64,000 nt of DNA from Streptomyces rapamycinicus NRRL 5491. GTDB lineage: Bacteria; Actinomycetota; Actinomycetes; Streptomycetales; Streptomycetaceae. Below, one piece after another: positions 36,984-45,474 of this stretch; position 1 is the stretch's first letter, and every line of letters begins with the position of its first letter. The notes below the pieces were generated by a model that saw only the letters and a program-made list of their open reading frames with translations, ran no database searches and had not been told where the DNA came from. The position numbers were made by a program, and so were the translations under genes. The stretch is taken from contig NZ_CP085193.1 of the NCBI RefSeq assembly GCF_024298965.1, forward strand, positions 6,882,001-6,946,000. The letters run 5' to 3'.

Positions 36984-37733
36984 ATGGGACAGCTTGAGGG
37001 CAAGACCGCCGTCATCACCGGCGGCGGCACCGGGATCGGCCTGGCCACCGCCGTACGGCTGGCGGCCGAGGGCGCGCACGTGTTCATCACCGGACGGCGG
37101 AAGGCCGAACTGGACGCGGCCGTCGAGGCCATCGGCCCGGCGGGGGCCACCGCGGTGGCGGGTGACGTCACCGACCTGGCCGACCTGGACCGGCTCTACG
37201 ACGCGGTCCGCGCCCGGGGCCGGGGCCTGGACGTGGTCTTCGCGAACGCCGCGACCGCCGAGTTCGCCACACTGGAGGAGGTCACCGAGGGGCACCTCGA
37301 CCGGACCCTCGCCGTCAATGTGCACGGCACGGTGTTCACCGTGCAGAAGGCGCTGCCGCTGCTCAACGACGGCGCCTCGGTGATCCTGAACGCCTCCACC
37401 GCCGCCGACAACGGCACGCAGGCGTTCGGCGCGTACGCGGCGTCGAAGGCCGCGGTCCGGTCCTTCGCGCGGACCTGGGCCAACGAGCTCAAGGGCCGTG
37501 GCATCCGGGTCAACGCGATCTCGCCGGGCCCGGTCGAGACTCCGGCGATCACGGCCCTCGCCGGCGAGGGCAAGGCGGCCGACTTCAAGGCCCACCTCGC
37601 CACGACCACCGCGATCGGCCGGATGGGCCGCCCCGAGGAGGTCGCCGGGCTGGTGGCGTTCCTCGCCTCCGAGCAGAGCAGCTTCGTCCTCGGCGCCAAC
37701 TTCTATGTCGACGGGGGTGAGAACCAGATCTGA
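36984..37733 (+). CDS. short-chain dehydrogenase/reductase under TetR control
   Basis: 249 residues, classical SDR. Cofactor motif TGGGTGIG (about 14-21), the NAG-type motif reads NAATAEF, catalytic Ser in ILNASTAADN, catalytic Y-A-A-S-K (about 153-157) and a C-terminal FYVDGGENQI. The usual NNAG is replaced by ANAAT, a common variant. ATG 36984 follows GGGGAGG. Paired with the divergent TetR gene; terminator at 37745. Confidence 0.88.
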   Translation: MGQLEGKTAVITGGGTGIGLATAVRLAAEGAHVFITGRRKAELDAAVEAIGPAGATAVAGDVTDLADLDRLYDAVRARGRGLDVVFANAATAEFATLEEVTEGHLDRTLAVNVHGTVFTVQKALPLLNDGASVILNASTAADNGTQAFGAYAASKAAVRSFARTWANELKGRGIRVNAISPGPVETPAITALAGEGKAADFKAHLATTTAIGRMGRPEEVAGLVAFLASEQSSFVLGANFYVDGGENQI

Positions 37734-37744
37734 CCGGAGCGCAC

Positions 37745-37764
37745 AGTCTGCCCTCGGGCAGACT
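37745..37764 (+). terminator. terminator after the SDR
   Basis: Perfect 9-bp stem AGTCTGCCC / GGGCAGACT with a 2-nt spacer, 12 nt past the stop. Confidence 0.6.
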
Positions 37765-37783
37765 CGGAGTGCCGCGAGGTCGG

Positions 37784-37849
37784 GGTACCTCCTCCGAAAT
37801 CGCTTGACGTATTGGTTGCGCCATATCAAGCATTTTTCGAAGGGGTACC
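37784..37849. repeat. long imperfect inverted repeat with GGTACC ends
   Basis: Two 24-nt arms (37784-37807 and 37826-37849) match at 18 of 24 positions, with identical GGTACC outer ends and GCTTGA/TCAAGC inner ends and an 18-nt spacer. It is A/T-rich relative to its surroundings. The 240-bp gap holds no gene. Confidence 0.6.
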
Positions 37850-37973
37850 CGGACGCCCGCCGCTCGCAGTCCGGAGGGCCTCCGGGCCACCGAGTGCGGA
37901 GGCCGCTCAAAGGCGCCGAAGGCGCGAAGCGAAACCCGCATTCAACAGACGGCCGGTGCGGACCCCGCCGTCC

Positions 37974-38705
37974 TCACGGTGCCAGGATGTCCAGCTCGCG
38001 CAGCGCGCCCACGGTGATCTCCTTCGTGAAGCGCTCCGCCGCCTCCGCGTCGCCCGCGCGGACCGCTTCGGCCACGCGGACGTGGAGGGTGACCGCCTCC
38101 GGGTCGGGGTCGCTGAACATGACGCGGTGCTGGGTGCGGCCGGTGAGGACCTCCGCGACGACATCGCCGAGGCGGGCGAACATCTCATTGCCCGAGGCGC
38201 GCAGGACCACGCGGTGGAAGGCCACGTCGTGGACCAGGTACGCGGGGAGCTGCTGGCCGCGCGAGGTGGCCACCATGTTGAGCGCGTGCCCGGTGAGTTC
38301 GGCGCACTGCTCCGGCGTGGCGTGCTCGGCGGCCAGCCCGGCGGCGGCGGGCTCGATGGCCGAGCGCAGGGCGGTGAGGGAGCGGAGCTGGCGGGGGCGG
38401 TCGGGGCCGGCCAGGCGCCAGCGGATGACCTGGGGGTCGAAGACGTCCCACTCCTCGGTGGGGCGCACCGTCACCCCGACCCGGCGGCGGGACTCCACCA
38501 GGTGCATGGACTCCAGGACCCGCACCGCCTCCCGGACGACCGTGCGGGAGACGTCGTAGCGCCGCTCCAGTTCGTCCGTGCGCAGCACCGTGCCGGGCGG
38601 GTAGTCGCCCGCGGTGATCGCGGGGCCCAGGGATTCCAGGACGCGGTCGTGCAGCCCCCGGCCCCTGGGCCTCTGACCACGGCCCTCGGGCCCCTGTTCG
38701 TCCAT
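37974..38705 (-). CDS. gntR: FadR/GntR family regulator, probable gluconate-operon repressor
   Basis: 243 residues. GntR-type winged HTH (about 18-85): LHDRVLESLGPAITAGDYPPGTVLRTDELERRYDVSRTVVREAVRVLESMHLV, with the family GTVL and SRTVVREA signatures. The C-terminal FCD domain (about 105-235) has the metal-binding D/H pattern in HDVAFHRVVLRASGN and HVRVAEAVRAGD. It is divergent from gntK and the rest of the gluconate genes, with inverted repeats in between. The gene symbol rests on context. Confidence 0.85.
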   Translation of the reverse strand: MDEQGPEGRGQRPRGRGLHDRVLESLGPAITAGDYPPGTVLRTDELERRYDVSRTVVREAVRVLESMHLVESRRRVGVTVRPTEEWDVFDPQVIRWRLAGPDRPRQLRSLTALRSAIEPAAAGLAAEHATPEQCAELTGHALNMVATSRGQQLPAYLVHDVAFHRVVLRASGNEMFARLGDVVAEVLTGRTQHRVMFSDPDPEAVTLHVRVAEAVRAGDAEAAERFTKEITVGALRELDILAP

Positions 38706-38744
38706 GGGCTCAGCCTACGCGGCCACCCGTCCATCAAATAAGTA

Positions 38745-38780
38745 TGACTTTTAAGTCACGGCCTCTTGAATACGTCGTAT
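38745..38780. promoter_or_regulatory. two inverted repeats in the gntR/gntK divergent promoter
   Basis: TGACTT-TT-AAGTCA (38745-38758) and ATACG-T-CGTAT (38770-38780). Both lie in an A/T-rich patch and are natural operator candidates for GntR. Confidence 0.55.
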
Positions 38781-38838
38781 CTGTGGGGTTGAGTGTCCGG
38801 CGGCGCCGAGGTCGAAGAAGACAGCGAGGTTTCACACA

Positions 38839-39351
38839 ATGCACGCCCCCCAGGTAGTCGTGGTCATGGGAGTGTCCGGAACGGGCAAGACCACGATCGG
38901 CCCTCTGCTGGCGGAGGAGCTCGGCGTCCCGTACGCCGAGGCGGACGACTTCCACCCGCCGGCCAACATCGCCAAGATGTCGGCCGGGACCCCGCTGGAC
39001 GACGACGACCGACGCCCCTGGCTGGACGCCATCGGTGCCTGGGCCCGGACCCGCGCCGAGCGCGGGGGAGTGGTGAGCTGCTCCGCGCTCAAGCGGATGT
39101 ACCGCGACCGGCTGCGGTCCGCCGCCCCCGGCATCGTCTTCCTCCATCTGACCGGCGACCGCGAGCGGATCGCCGAGCGGATGAAGGAGCGCAAGGGCCA
39201 CTTCTTCTCCGGGGATCTGCTCGACTCCCAGCTCGCCACGCTCGAACCGCTCCAGCCGGACGAGTACGGCGTCGCCGTCGACATCTCCCCCGAACCCGAG
39301 GTCATCACCGAGCGGGCCGCCGCCGAACTGCGGCGGCTCGAACATCAGTAA
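38839..39351 (+). CDS. gntK: gluconokinase
   Basis: 170 residues. Phosphorylates gluconate to 6-phosphogluconate. P-loop GVSGTGKTT (residues 11-19), the GntK acid motif EADDFHPPANIAKMSAGTPLDDDDR, SALKRMYRDRLR (phosphate/sugar contacts) and the lid HFFSGDLLDSQLATLE. Full family length. First gene of a plus-strand operon gntK-gntP-idnO-idnD with short spacers (20-40 nt). Confidence 0.95.
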   Translation: MHAPQVVVVMGVSGTGKTTIGPLLAEELGVPYAEADDFHPPANIAKMSAGTPLDDDDRRPWLDAIGAWARTRAERGGVVSCSALKRMYRDRLRSAAPGIVFLHLTGDRERIAERMKERKGHFFSGDLLDSQLATLEPLQPDEYGVAVDISPEPEVITERAAAELRRLEHQ

Positions 39352-39371
39352 CGCACGTTAGGAAACCCGCC

Positions 39372-40769
39372 GTGACCAGACTCAGCGCCGAGATGCTGGC
39401 AGCGGACACCGTCGACCCGATCACGTCGGCCGGTCACGCACAGCTCGGCATAGCCGTCCTCGTCGGCATAGCCGTTCTCGTCCTGCTCATCACCCAGACC
39501 AAGCTGCACGCGTTTCTGTCGCTGACGATCGGCTCACTGGCGCTCGGCGCCGTCGCCGGAGCCCCGCTCGACAAGGTCATCACCAGTTTCTCGGCCGGTC
39601 TCGGGTCGACCGTCGCGGGCGTCGGCGTGCTGATCGCCCTCGGCGCGATCCTCGGCAAGCTGCTCGCCGACTCCGGCGGCGCCGACCAGATCGTCGACAC
39701 GATCCTCGCCAGGGCAAGCAACCGGACGATGCCCTGGGCGATGGTGCTGATCGCGGGGATCATCGGGCTGCCGCTCTTCTTCGAGGTCGGCATGGTGCTG
39801 ATGATCCCGGTGGTGCTGCTGGTCGCCAAGCGCGGCAACTTCTCCCTGATGCGGATCGGCATCCCGGCGCTCGCGGGCCTCTCCGTGATGCACGGCCTGG
39901 TACCGCCCCACCCCGGTCCGCTCGCCGCGATCGACGCGGTCCACGCCGACCTGGGGATCACCCTGGCGCTCGGTGTCCTCATCGCCATCCCCACCGCGAT
40001 CATCGCGGGGCCGGTCTTCTCGCGCGTCGCCGCCCGCTGGGTCGACGTCACCCCGCCCGACCGGCTGATGCCCACGCGTCCGTCGGAGGAGCTGGAGCGG
40101 CGCCCCGGGTTCGGCGTCACCGTGTTCACCGTGCTGCTGCCGGTCGTGCTGATGCTGATCAAGGCACTGGTCGACATCGTCGTGGACGATCCGGAGGACG
40201 GGGTCCAGCGGGTCGCCGACGTCATCGGCACCCCCCTGATCGCGCTGCTGGCGGCCGTGCTCGTGGGCATGTTCACCCTGGGCCGCCCGGCGGGCTTCAC
40301 CCGGGACCGGCTCTCCTCCACCGTCGAGCACTCGCTCGCCCCGATCGCGGGCATGCTGCTGATCGTCGCCGCGGGCGGCGGCTTCAAGCAGACCCTCATC
40401 GACATCGGCGTCGGCAAGATGATCATGGACATCTCGGAGGACTGGAACGTCTCCGCGCTGCTCCTCGCCTGGCTGATCGCGGTCGCCATCCGGCTCGCCA
40501 CCGGCTCGGCGACGGTGGCCACGATCTCGGCCGCCGGGCTGATGGCCCCGCTCGCCGCCGATATGTCCAGCACGCATGTGGCGCTGCTGGTGCTGTCCAT
40601 CGGCGCCGGGTCGCTCTTCTTCAGCCATGTCAACGACGCGGGATTCTGGCTGGTCAAGGAGTACTTCGGGATGAGCGTCGGGCAGACGGTGCGGACCTGG
40701 TCGGTGATGGAGACGATCATCTCCCTCGTCGGGCTCGTCTTCGTCCTGCTGCTGTCACTGGTGGTCTAG
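39372..40769 (+). CDS. gntP: gluconate:H+ symporter, GntP family
   Basis: 465 residues, about 12 membrane helices. GntP signatures include ITQTKLHAFLSLTIGSLALG, GLPLFFEVGMVLMIPV, HGLVPPHPGPLAAI (the strongly conserved PPHPGP), GGGFKQTLIDIG and FFSHVNDAGFWLVKEYFGMSV. GTG 39372 with AGGAAA upstream is chosen; it starts 20 nt after gntK. Takes up gluconate and possibly idonate for the neighbouring kinase and dehydrogenases. Confidence 0.94.
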   Translation: MTRLSAEMLAADTVDPITSAGHAQLGIAVLVGIAVLVLLITQTKLHAFLSLTIGSLALGAVAGAPLDKVITSFSAGLGSTVAGVGVLIALGAILGKLLADSGGADQIVDTILARASNRTMPWAMVLIAGIIGLPLFFEVGMVLMIPVVLLVAKRGNFSLMRIGIPALAGLSVMHGLVPPHPGPLAAIDAVHADLGITLALGVLIAIPTAIIAGPVFSRVAARWVDVTPPDRLMPTRPSEELERRPGFGVTVFTVLLPVVLMLIKALVDIVVDDPEDGVQRVADVIGTPLIALLAAVLVGMFTLGRPAGFTRDRLSSTVEHSLAPIAGMLLIVAAGGGFKQTLIDIGVGKMIMDISEDWNVSALLLAWLIAVAIRLATGSATVATISAAGLMAPLAADMSSTHVALLVLSIGAGSLFFSHVNDAGFWLVKEYFGMSVGQTVRTWSVMETIISLVGLVFVLLLSLVV

Positions 40770-40799
40770 CGCCGAGTAAGAGGTAGGGGTACGTACGCC

Positions 40800-41597
40800 A
40801 TGACGACACATCCGCTCTTCGACATCGCGGGCCGCACCGCGCTGATCACCGGCTCAAGCCGGGGCATCGGCCACGCCCTCGCGCGGGGGCTCGTGGAGGC
40901 CGGCTGCACGGTGGTGCTCAACGGGCGCGATCAGCGGGCCCTGGAGAAGGCCGCGGCCGAACTCGGCGACGTGGGCGACGTGGGCGGGGTCGGTGCGGGG
41001 GGCGCGGGGGTGCACACCGCCGCGTTCGACGTCACCGACGGCCCGGCCGTCGCCGCCGGTATCGCCGATGTCGAGGAGCGGGTGGGCCCGCTCGACATCC
41101 TGGTCAACAACGCCGGGATGCAGAACCGGGCGCCGCTGCTGGAGTTCACCGACGACGCCTGGCGGCAGATCCTGGACACCAACCTCACAAGCGCCTTCCT
41201 GGTGGGCCGGGAGGCCGCCCGGCGGATGACGGCCCGCGGCCACGGCAAGATCGTCAACATCTGCTCCCTCCAGAGCGAGGTGGTCCGCCCCGGCATCGCG
41301 CCCTACGCGGCGACCAAGGGCGCGCTGAAGATGCTCACCAAGGGCATGTGCGCGGACTGGGGCCGGTACGGAATCCAGGTCAACGGGCTCGGTCCCGGCT
41401 ACATCGAGACCGAGCTGACCCGGCCGCTGGTCGAGGACGAGGAGTTCAGCGCCTGGGTGCGCGGCCGGACCCCGGCCGGGCGCTGGGGCCGCACCGAGGA
41501 CCTGATCGGGGCGCTGCTGTATCTCGCGTCCCCGGCGGCGGACTTCGTGAGCGGACAGGTGCTGTACGTAGACGGCGGCATGACGAGCGTGTTGTGA
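40800..41597 (+). CDS. idnO: SDR, probable gluconate 5-dehydrogenase
   Basis: 265 residues. SDR motifs: TGSSRGIGHALA (about 19-30), VNNAGMQNR, catalytic Ser in NICSLQSE and Y-A-A-T-K (about 165-169), C-terminal YVDGGMTSVL. The MQNRAPLLEF and LGPGYIETELTRPLVED segments match gluconate 5-dehydrogenases (5-ketogluconate to gluconate). A Gly/Val/Ala insert around residues 58-72 looks like a local repeat expansion. It lies 30 nt after gntP and 39 nt before idnD. Confidence 0.85.
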   Translation: MTTHPLFDIAGRTALITGSSRGIGHALARGLVEAGCTVVLNGRDQRALEKAAAELGDVGDVGGVGAGGAGVHTAAFDVTDGPAVAAGIADVEERVGPLDILVNNAGMQNRAPLLEFTDDAWRQILDTNLTSAFLVGREAARRMTARGHGKIVNICSLQSEVVRPGIAPYAATKGALKMLTKGMCADWGRYGIQVNGLGPGYIETELTRPLVEDEEFSAWVRGRTPAGRWGRTEDLIGALLYLASPAADFVSGQVLYVDGGMTSVL

Positions 41598-41635
41598 ACG
41601 CCGGGATACCAGGTGAGCGTGAGGAGGCTGGGCGA

Positions 41636-42664
41636 ATGGTGCTGGGCTGTGTGATCCACGGACAGGGCGATCTGCGGGTCGAGGAACTCCCGGAGCCGGA
41701 ACCGGCGCCCGGGCAGGCGCTCGTGGCGATCCGCTACGGCGGGATCTGCGGATCGGACCTCCACTACCACCGGCACGGCGGGGTGGGCGACTTCCGGCTC
41801 CAGGAGCCGATGGTGCTGGGACACGAGGTCGTCGGCACGGTGGTGGCGTACGGCGAGGGCGCGACCGGGCCCGCGGCCGGCACCCCCGTCGCCGTGCACC
41901 CGGCCACGCCGTGCGAGGTGTGCCCCGAGTGCGCCGACGGCCGCGCCAACGTCTGCCGCGACACCCGCTACCTGGGCAGCGCCGCGCGCTTCCCCCACGT
42001 CCAGGGCGGCTTCGCCTCCCGCGTCACCGTCCCGGCGGCCCAACTGCGCGCCCTGCCCGACGGACTGGACCCACGCCGGGCGGCGCTCGCCGAACCGCTG
42101 TCCGTCGCGCTGCACGCGGTGCGGCGGGCGGGCACGGTGAAGGGCCGCCATGTGCTGGTCACCGGCGCCGGCCCGATCGGCTGCCTCACCATCGCGGCAG
42201 CCCGCGCGGCGGGCGCGGCGACCATCACGGCGACCGATCTGCTGCCCCGCGCCCTGGAGTTCGCGGCGGCGGCCGGAGCGACCGCGTGCGTACGGGCCGA
42301 CGACCCGGACGACCCCAACTGGCCCTCGGACGAGTTCGACATCGCCATCGAGGCATCCGGCGTCGCCGCCGGACTCGACACCTGCCTGCGGCGGGTGCGG
42401 CGCGGCGGGGTCGTCGTCCAACTCGGCATGCTGCCGCCCGGACAGAGCCCGTTCGCCGGGAACGTACTGGTCAGCCGCGAGATCGAACTGCGGGGCGCAT
42501 TGCGCTTCCACGCCGAGTTCGACGACGCCCTGCGGCTGCTGGCCGCCGAGCCGTCGTTCGACGCGCTGATCAGCGGGGTCCGGCCGGTGGAGGAGGCGGC
42601 GGAGGCATTCACTATGGCCGCCGACCGCAGCCAGTCCTGCAAGGTCCTGCTGGACTTCGCCTAG
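41636..42664 (+). CDS. idnD: zinc alcohol dehydrogenase family, probable L-idonate 5-dehydrogenase
   Basis: 342 residues. MDR fold with catalytic zinc ligands in GGICGSDLHYHRHGG and GHEVVG, and a structural-zinc lobe with four Cys (CEVCPECADGRANVC). NAD-binding GAGPIG (about 178). HYHRHGGVGDFRLQEPMVLGHE is typical of L-idonate 5-dehydrogenases, which give 5-ketogluconate, the substrate of the preceding idnO. ATG 41636 follows GAGGAGG. Confidence 0.87.
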   Translation: MVLGCVIHGQGDLRVEELPEPEPAPGQALVAIRYGGICGSDLHYHRHGGVGDFRLQEPMVLGHEVVGTVVAYGEGATGPAAGTPVAVHPATPCEVCPECADGRANVCRDTRYLGSAARFPHVQGGFASRVTVPAAQLRALPDGLDPRRAALAEPLSVALHAVRRAGTVKGRHVLVTGAGPIGCLTIAAARAAGAATITATDLLPRALEFAAAAGATACVRADDPDDPNWPSDEFDIAIEASGVAAGLDTCLRRVRRGGVVVQLGMLPPGQSPFAGNVLVSREIELRGALRFHAEFDDALRLLAAEPSFDALISGVRPVEEAAEAFTMAADRSQSCKVLLDFA

Positions 42665-42696
42665 CCGGGGCCTGGTCTGGCGGTACGCGTACGCCT

Positions 42697-42872
42697 GCGG
42701 CGGGCTGTTCCCCTACCCGCCCCTTCCCTCAACTGGGGCTCCGCCCCAGACCCCGGCCGGTCCGCTGCCGTGGCGACGGTCGGCTCCTCGACCCTCCCGG
42801 GGTCCAGGGGCGGAGCCTTTGCCGCGCGGCGGAGCCGCATAGTGATGCTGCGGGAAGGGGCGGGTAGGGGAA
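42697..42872. repeat. dispersed intergenic element, copy C
   Basis: Arms CCCCTACCCGCCCCTTCCC (42711-42729) and GGGAAGGGGCGGGTAGGGG (42851-42869) are perfect reverse complements. Inside are CTGGGGCTCCGCCCCAG (42733-42749) and GGCGGAGCC stems. It sits between convergent genes. Confidence 0.8.
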
Positions 42873-42904
42873 AATCCGCCAGCACGGCCGAAACCCGGGC
42901 TCGA

Positions 42905-44110
42905 TCATCGCGTGAGCAGGGGGTGTACCCGGGCGCCGTCCGCCGTCCAGCAGACGTAGCCGTCCGGGCGGATGAGGAAGAGGGCCGGGGCGGGGCCGTA
43001 GGTGGTGGTGAGGTGGCCGTCCGGGTCCAGGAGGTCGGGGGACGGGCCGCCTGCCCTGATCGTGCGCACGCATCCGGCCGTCCCCAGCGTCGGGGCGAGG
43101 CCGCCGAAGTCGGTGTCCGGTGCGGGCGGTGGCGCGTCGCCGAGGACCAGCAGGGTGAAGTGCGGGCCGCGCAGGACGTCGAAGAGCCGGACGGGCGTTC
43201 CGTCGGGCAGGGCGCACGGTGCGTCCGGGGCGCGGTCACCGGCACCCAACTGGTTGCGGTGGTCGCCGTCGTTCCGCTCGTTCACCGCCAGCGGGCCGTC
43301 CCGGTAGGACAGGCCCAGCTGGTGGACCTCGCTCGTGCGGCGCCGCCCCTCCGCGTCGCCCGCGCGGTGGGCGCGGTGGATGCGGGTGCTGATGCCGAGG
43401 ACGCCCGTCGCGATCGGCAGGCGTTCGGCCTCGTAGCTGTCGAGCAGGGCCGGGTCCGCGCCGTGTCGTAGCACCTGCCCCAGCTTCCAGCCCAGGTTGT
43501 ACGCGTCCTGGACGCTGGTGTTGAGGCCCTGGCCGCCCGCCGGGGAGTGGATGTGGGCGGCGTCGCCGATCAGGAAGGTCCGGTCCGCGCGGAAGCGGTC
43601 GGCCATAGCCGCCCGTGGGGTGAACGTCGAGGCCCACCGCACCTCGCGCACGTCGGAAGCGGCGAGGTGGGTGCGGTCGGCGATCAGTTGGCGGACGGCC
43701 TCGGGGGAGGTGTTGGGGACCGCGTCCGGGGCGTCGTACTGCGCGGCGACCTGGAACTGGTCGGTCCCGGGGAGCGGGCACAGCGCGATGGCGCCGCCCT
43801 TCGCGTGCTGCCAGACGTGCCAGTGGTCGCGGCCCAGGCCGCGCTCCGCGCCGTCGATCGCCGCGTCCGCGATCAGCGTCGGCGCCGGGTGGACCGTCTC
43901 GCCCGTCATGCCGATGCCGAGCCGCTTCCGGACGGTGCTGCGGCCGCCGTCGGCCGCCACGAGGTACGCGGCGCGCGCGGTCCCGGTCGAGCCGTCGGCG
44001 TAGGCGAGGTGCGCGGTGACACCGCCCGCGTCCTGCTCCAGGCCGGTGAGCGCGGTGCCGAACTCGACGCCGCCGCCCAGTTCCCGGAGGCGCGCGTAGA
44101 GGACACCCCG
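42905..44110 (-). pseudogene. FAD-dependent aromatic monooxygenase lacking its N-terminus
   Basis: About 400 codons of a PheA/TfdB-type flavoprotein hydroxylase remain: YLVAADGGRSTVRKRLGI (DG motif), FLIGDAAHIHSPAGGQGLNTSVQDAYNLGWKL (GD motif) and a thioredoxin-like C-terminal domain. The first hundred or so residues, including the GxGxxG FAD-binding motif, are gone. Homology stops at VLYARLRELG near 44110 and no start codon or ribosome site precedes it. The sequence then turns into the 3' half of an opposite-strand tetR gene. It must be non-functional as a flavoprotein. Confidence 0.8.
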
Positions 44111-44449
44111 AGCGCCGCCGCCCGCGCCTCGTTCATCGCGTACAGCTTCACGCTCGGCTTCGTGATCGAGGAGCAGTCGGTCGAGCCCCGGCCGGGGGAG
44201 CGGGCCCCCGGCTACGACGTCACCGAGCGCGAGGAGCGCATGGCCGCCGAGGGCTATCCGCTGGCGGCGGCGGTGAGTTCGGACCTGTTCCTGGACTACG
44301 AGGCGCGCTTCGAGGAGGGGTTGCGCGCCATCGTGGCGGGCATCGAGGCCACCCTGGCCCCGGCGGCCCCGGCGGCCCCGGCGGCCCCGGCGGCCCCGGC
44401 GGCCCCGGCGGCCCCGGCGGCCCCGGCGGCCCCGGCCTCGCGCCAGTAG
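44102..44449 (+). pseudogene. C-terminal half of a TetR regulator
   Basis: About 115 codons matching the ligand-binding C-terminus of TetR regulators (ARASFIAYSFTLGFVIEEQSVE, then FPLAA-like GYPLAAAVSSDLF and FEEGLRAIVAGIEATL). The HTH half is missing and the frame simply continues backwards through the antisense of the monooxygenase. It ends with an (APA)n tail encoded by a 9-bp tandem repeat (44358-44437). Usually such tetR genes are divergent from the monooxygenase they control. Confidence 0.75.
44358..44437 (+). repeat. 9-bp tandem repeat GCGGCCCCG
   Basis: About nine uninterrupted copies encode an Ala-Ala-Pro tail at the end of the tetR remnant. Confidence 0.9.
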
Positions 44450-44486
44450 TCGGTACCGCGATCGTGCTCGCCGCGGGCGGCCCGCT

Positions 44487-45347
44487 TCACCGGACGGACG
44501 GGCCCGCCTCCCCCGCGGGGAATTCCTCGATGCCGAGCACCCGCAACAGGTCCAGCCGCTCGCGGGTCTCGGCGTCCGCCGGGGTGAGCACCAGCAACTG
44601 CTGGCCCAGGTCGGGGGTGACGAGGGTTTCGCAGTCCATCGCCAGCCGCCCCACCCTCGGGTGCAGCACGGTCTTGCGGTCGGCGCGCCGGACCGCCACC
44701 TCGTGTTCGGCCCAGAGCCGGCGGAAGTCGGCGCTCGCGGCCCGCAACCGGTCGACGAGTCCGGTGACCGTGGGGTCGCCGGAGCGACGGCCGGCGGCCG
44801 CGCGCAGGTCGGCCACGATGCTGCGGGCGTAGTGCTCCCGCTCCTCGGCCGGGTGGACGGCGCGGGCGGCGGGGTCGGTGAACCAGCGGTAGGCCGTATA
44901 GCGCCGGTCGCCGGTGAAGCCGCTGTGGTCGCCCGCCAGCAGGATGCCCATCCGGTTCTGGACGAGCACCTCGCCCAGGTCGGACAGCACCATGGCCGGG
45001 GTGTCGCCGAGCAGGTCGAGCATGCGCAGCAGACCGGCGCGGGCCAGTCGGGCCGCCCCGTCGGCGGGCGGGGGCCGGTGTCCGGCGAGGTGGAACAGAT
45101 GGTCGCGCTCGTCGTCGGACAGACGCAGCGCGCGGGCCAGCGCCCCGAGCAGTTGGGGCGAGGGCTGACTGCTGCGGCCCTGCTCCATGCGTACGACGTA
45201 GTCCACCGACACCCCCGCGAGCATGGCCACCTCCTCCCGGCGCAGACCGGCGGTGCGGCGGCGGGGGCCCTCGGCGATACCGACCTCGGCCGGGGGGATC
45301 GCCTCACGGCGGCGGCGCAGGAAGTCGGCGAGCTGGTCACGCTGCAT
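44487..45347 (-). CDS. XRE-type regulator with MmyB-like C-terminal domain
   Basis: 286 residues. HTH_3/XRE domain at about 30-85 (RRTAGLRREEVAMLAGVSVDYVVRMEQGRSSQPSPQLLGALARALRL), followed by the MmyB-like ligand domain (about 105-270) with AMVLSDLGEVLVQNRMG and NRYTAYRWFTDP-like YTAYRWFTDPAAR. The group is common in Streptomyces and mostly sits divergent from an oxidoreductase it represses; here the partner is an aldo/keto reductase. ATG 45347. Confidence 0.88.
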   Translation of the reverse strand: MQRDQLADFLRRRREAIPPAEVGIAEGPRRRTAGLRREEVAMLAGVSVDYVVRMEQGRSSQPSPQLLGALARALRLSDDERDHLFHLAGHRPPPADGAARLARAGLLRMLDLLGDTPAMVLSDLGEVLVQNRMGILLAGDHSGFTGDRRYTAYRWFTDPAARAVHPAEEREHYARSIVADLRAAAGRRSGDPTVTGLVDRLRAASADFRRLWAEHEVAVRRADRKTVLHPRVGRLAMDCETLVTPDLGQQLLVLTPADAETRERLDLLRVLGIEEFPAGEAGPSVR

Positions 45348-45376
45348 GCCCTCATGGTCCTCGGGACGGACGAGCC

Positions 45377-45403
45377 CATCCAGGGAGCGCCGGTCCCTGG
45401 ATG
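45377..45403. promoter_or_regulatory. operator candidate between XRE regulator and aldo/keto reductase
   Basis: Perfect 10-bp inverted repeat CATCCAGGGA / TCCCTGGATG with a 7-nt spacer, centred in the 127-bp divergent gap. Confidence 0.65.
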
Positions 45404-45474
45404 AACGCTCCGCTCCCGTACGTCCGGGCGGGGGCCCACAGTGAGTGGCGGATCGACGACGTGAGGAGAACACG

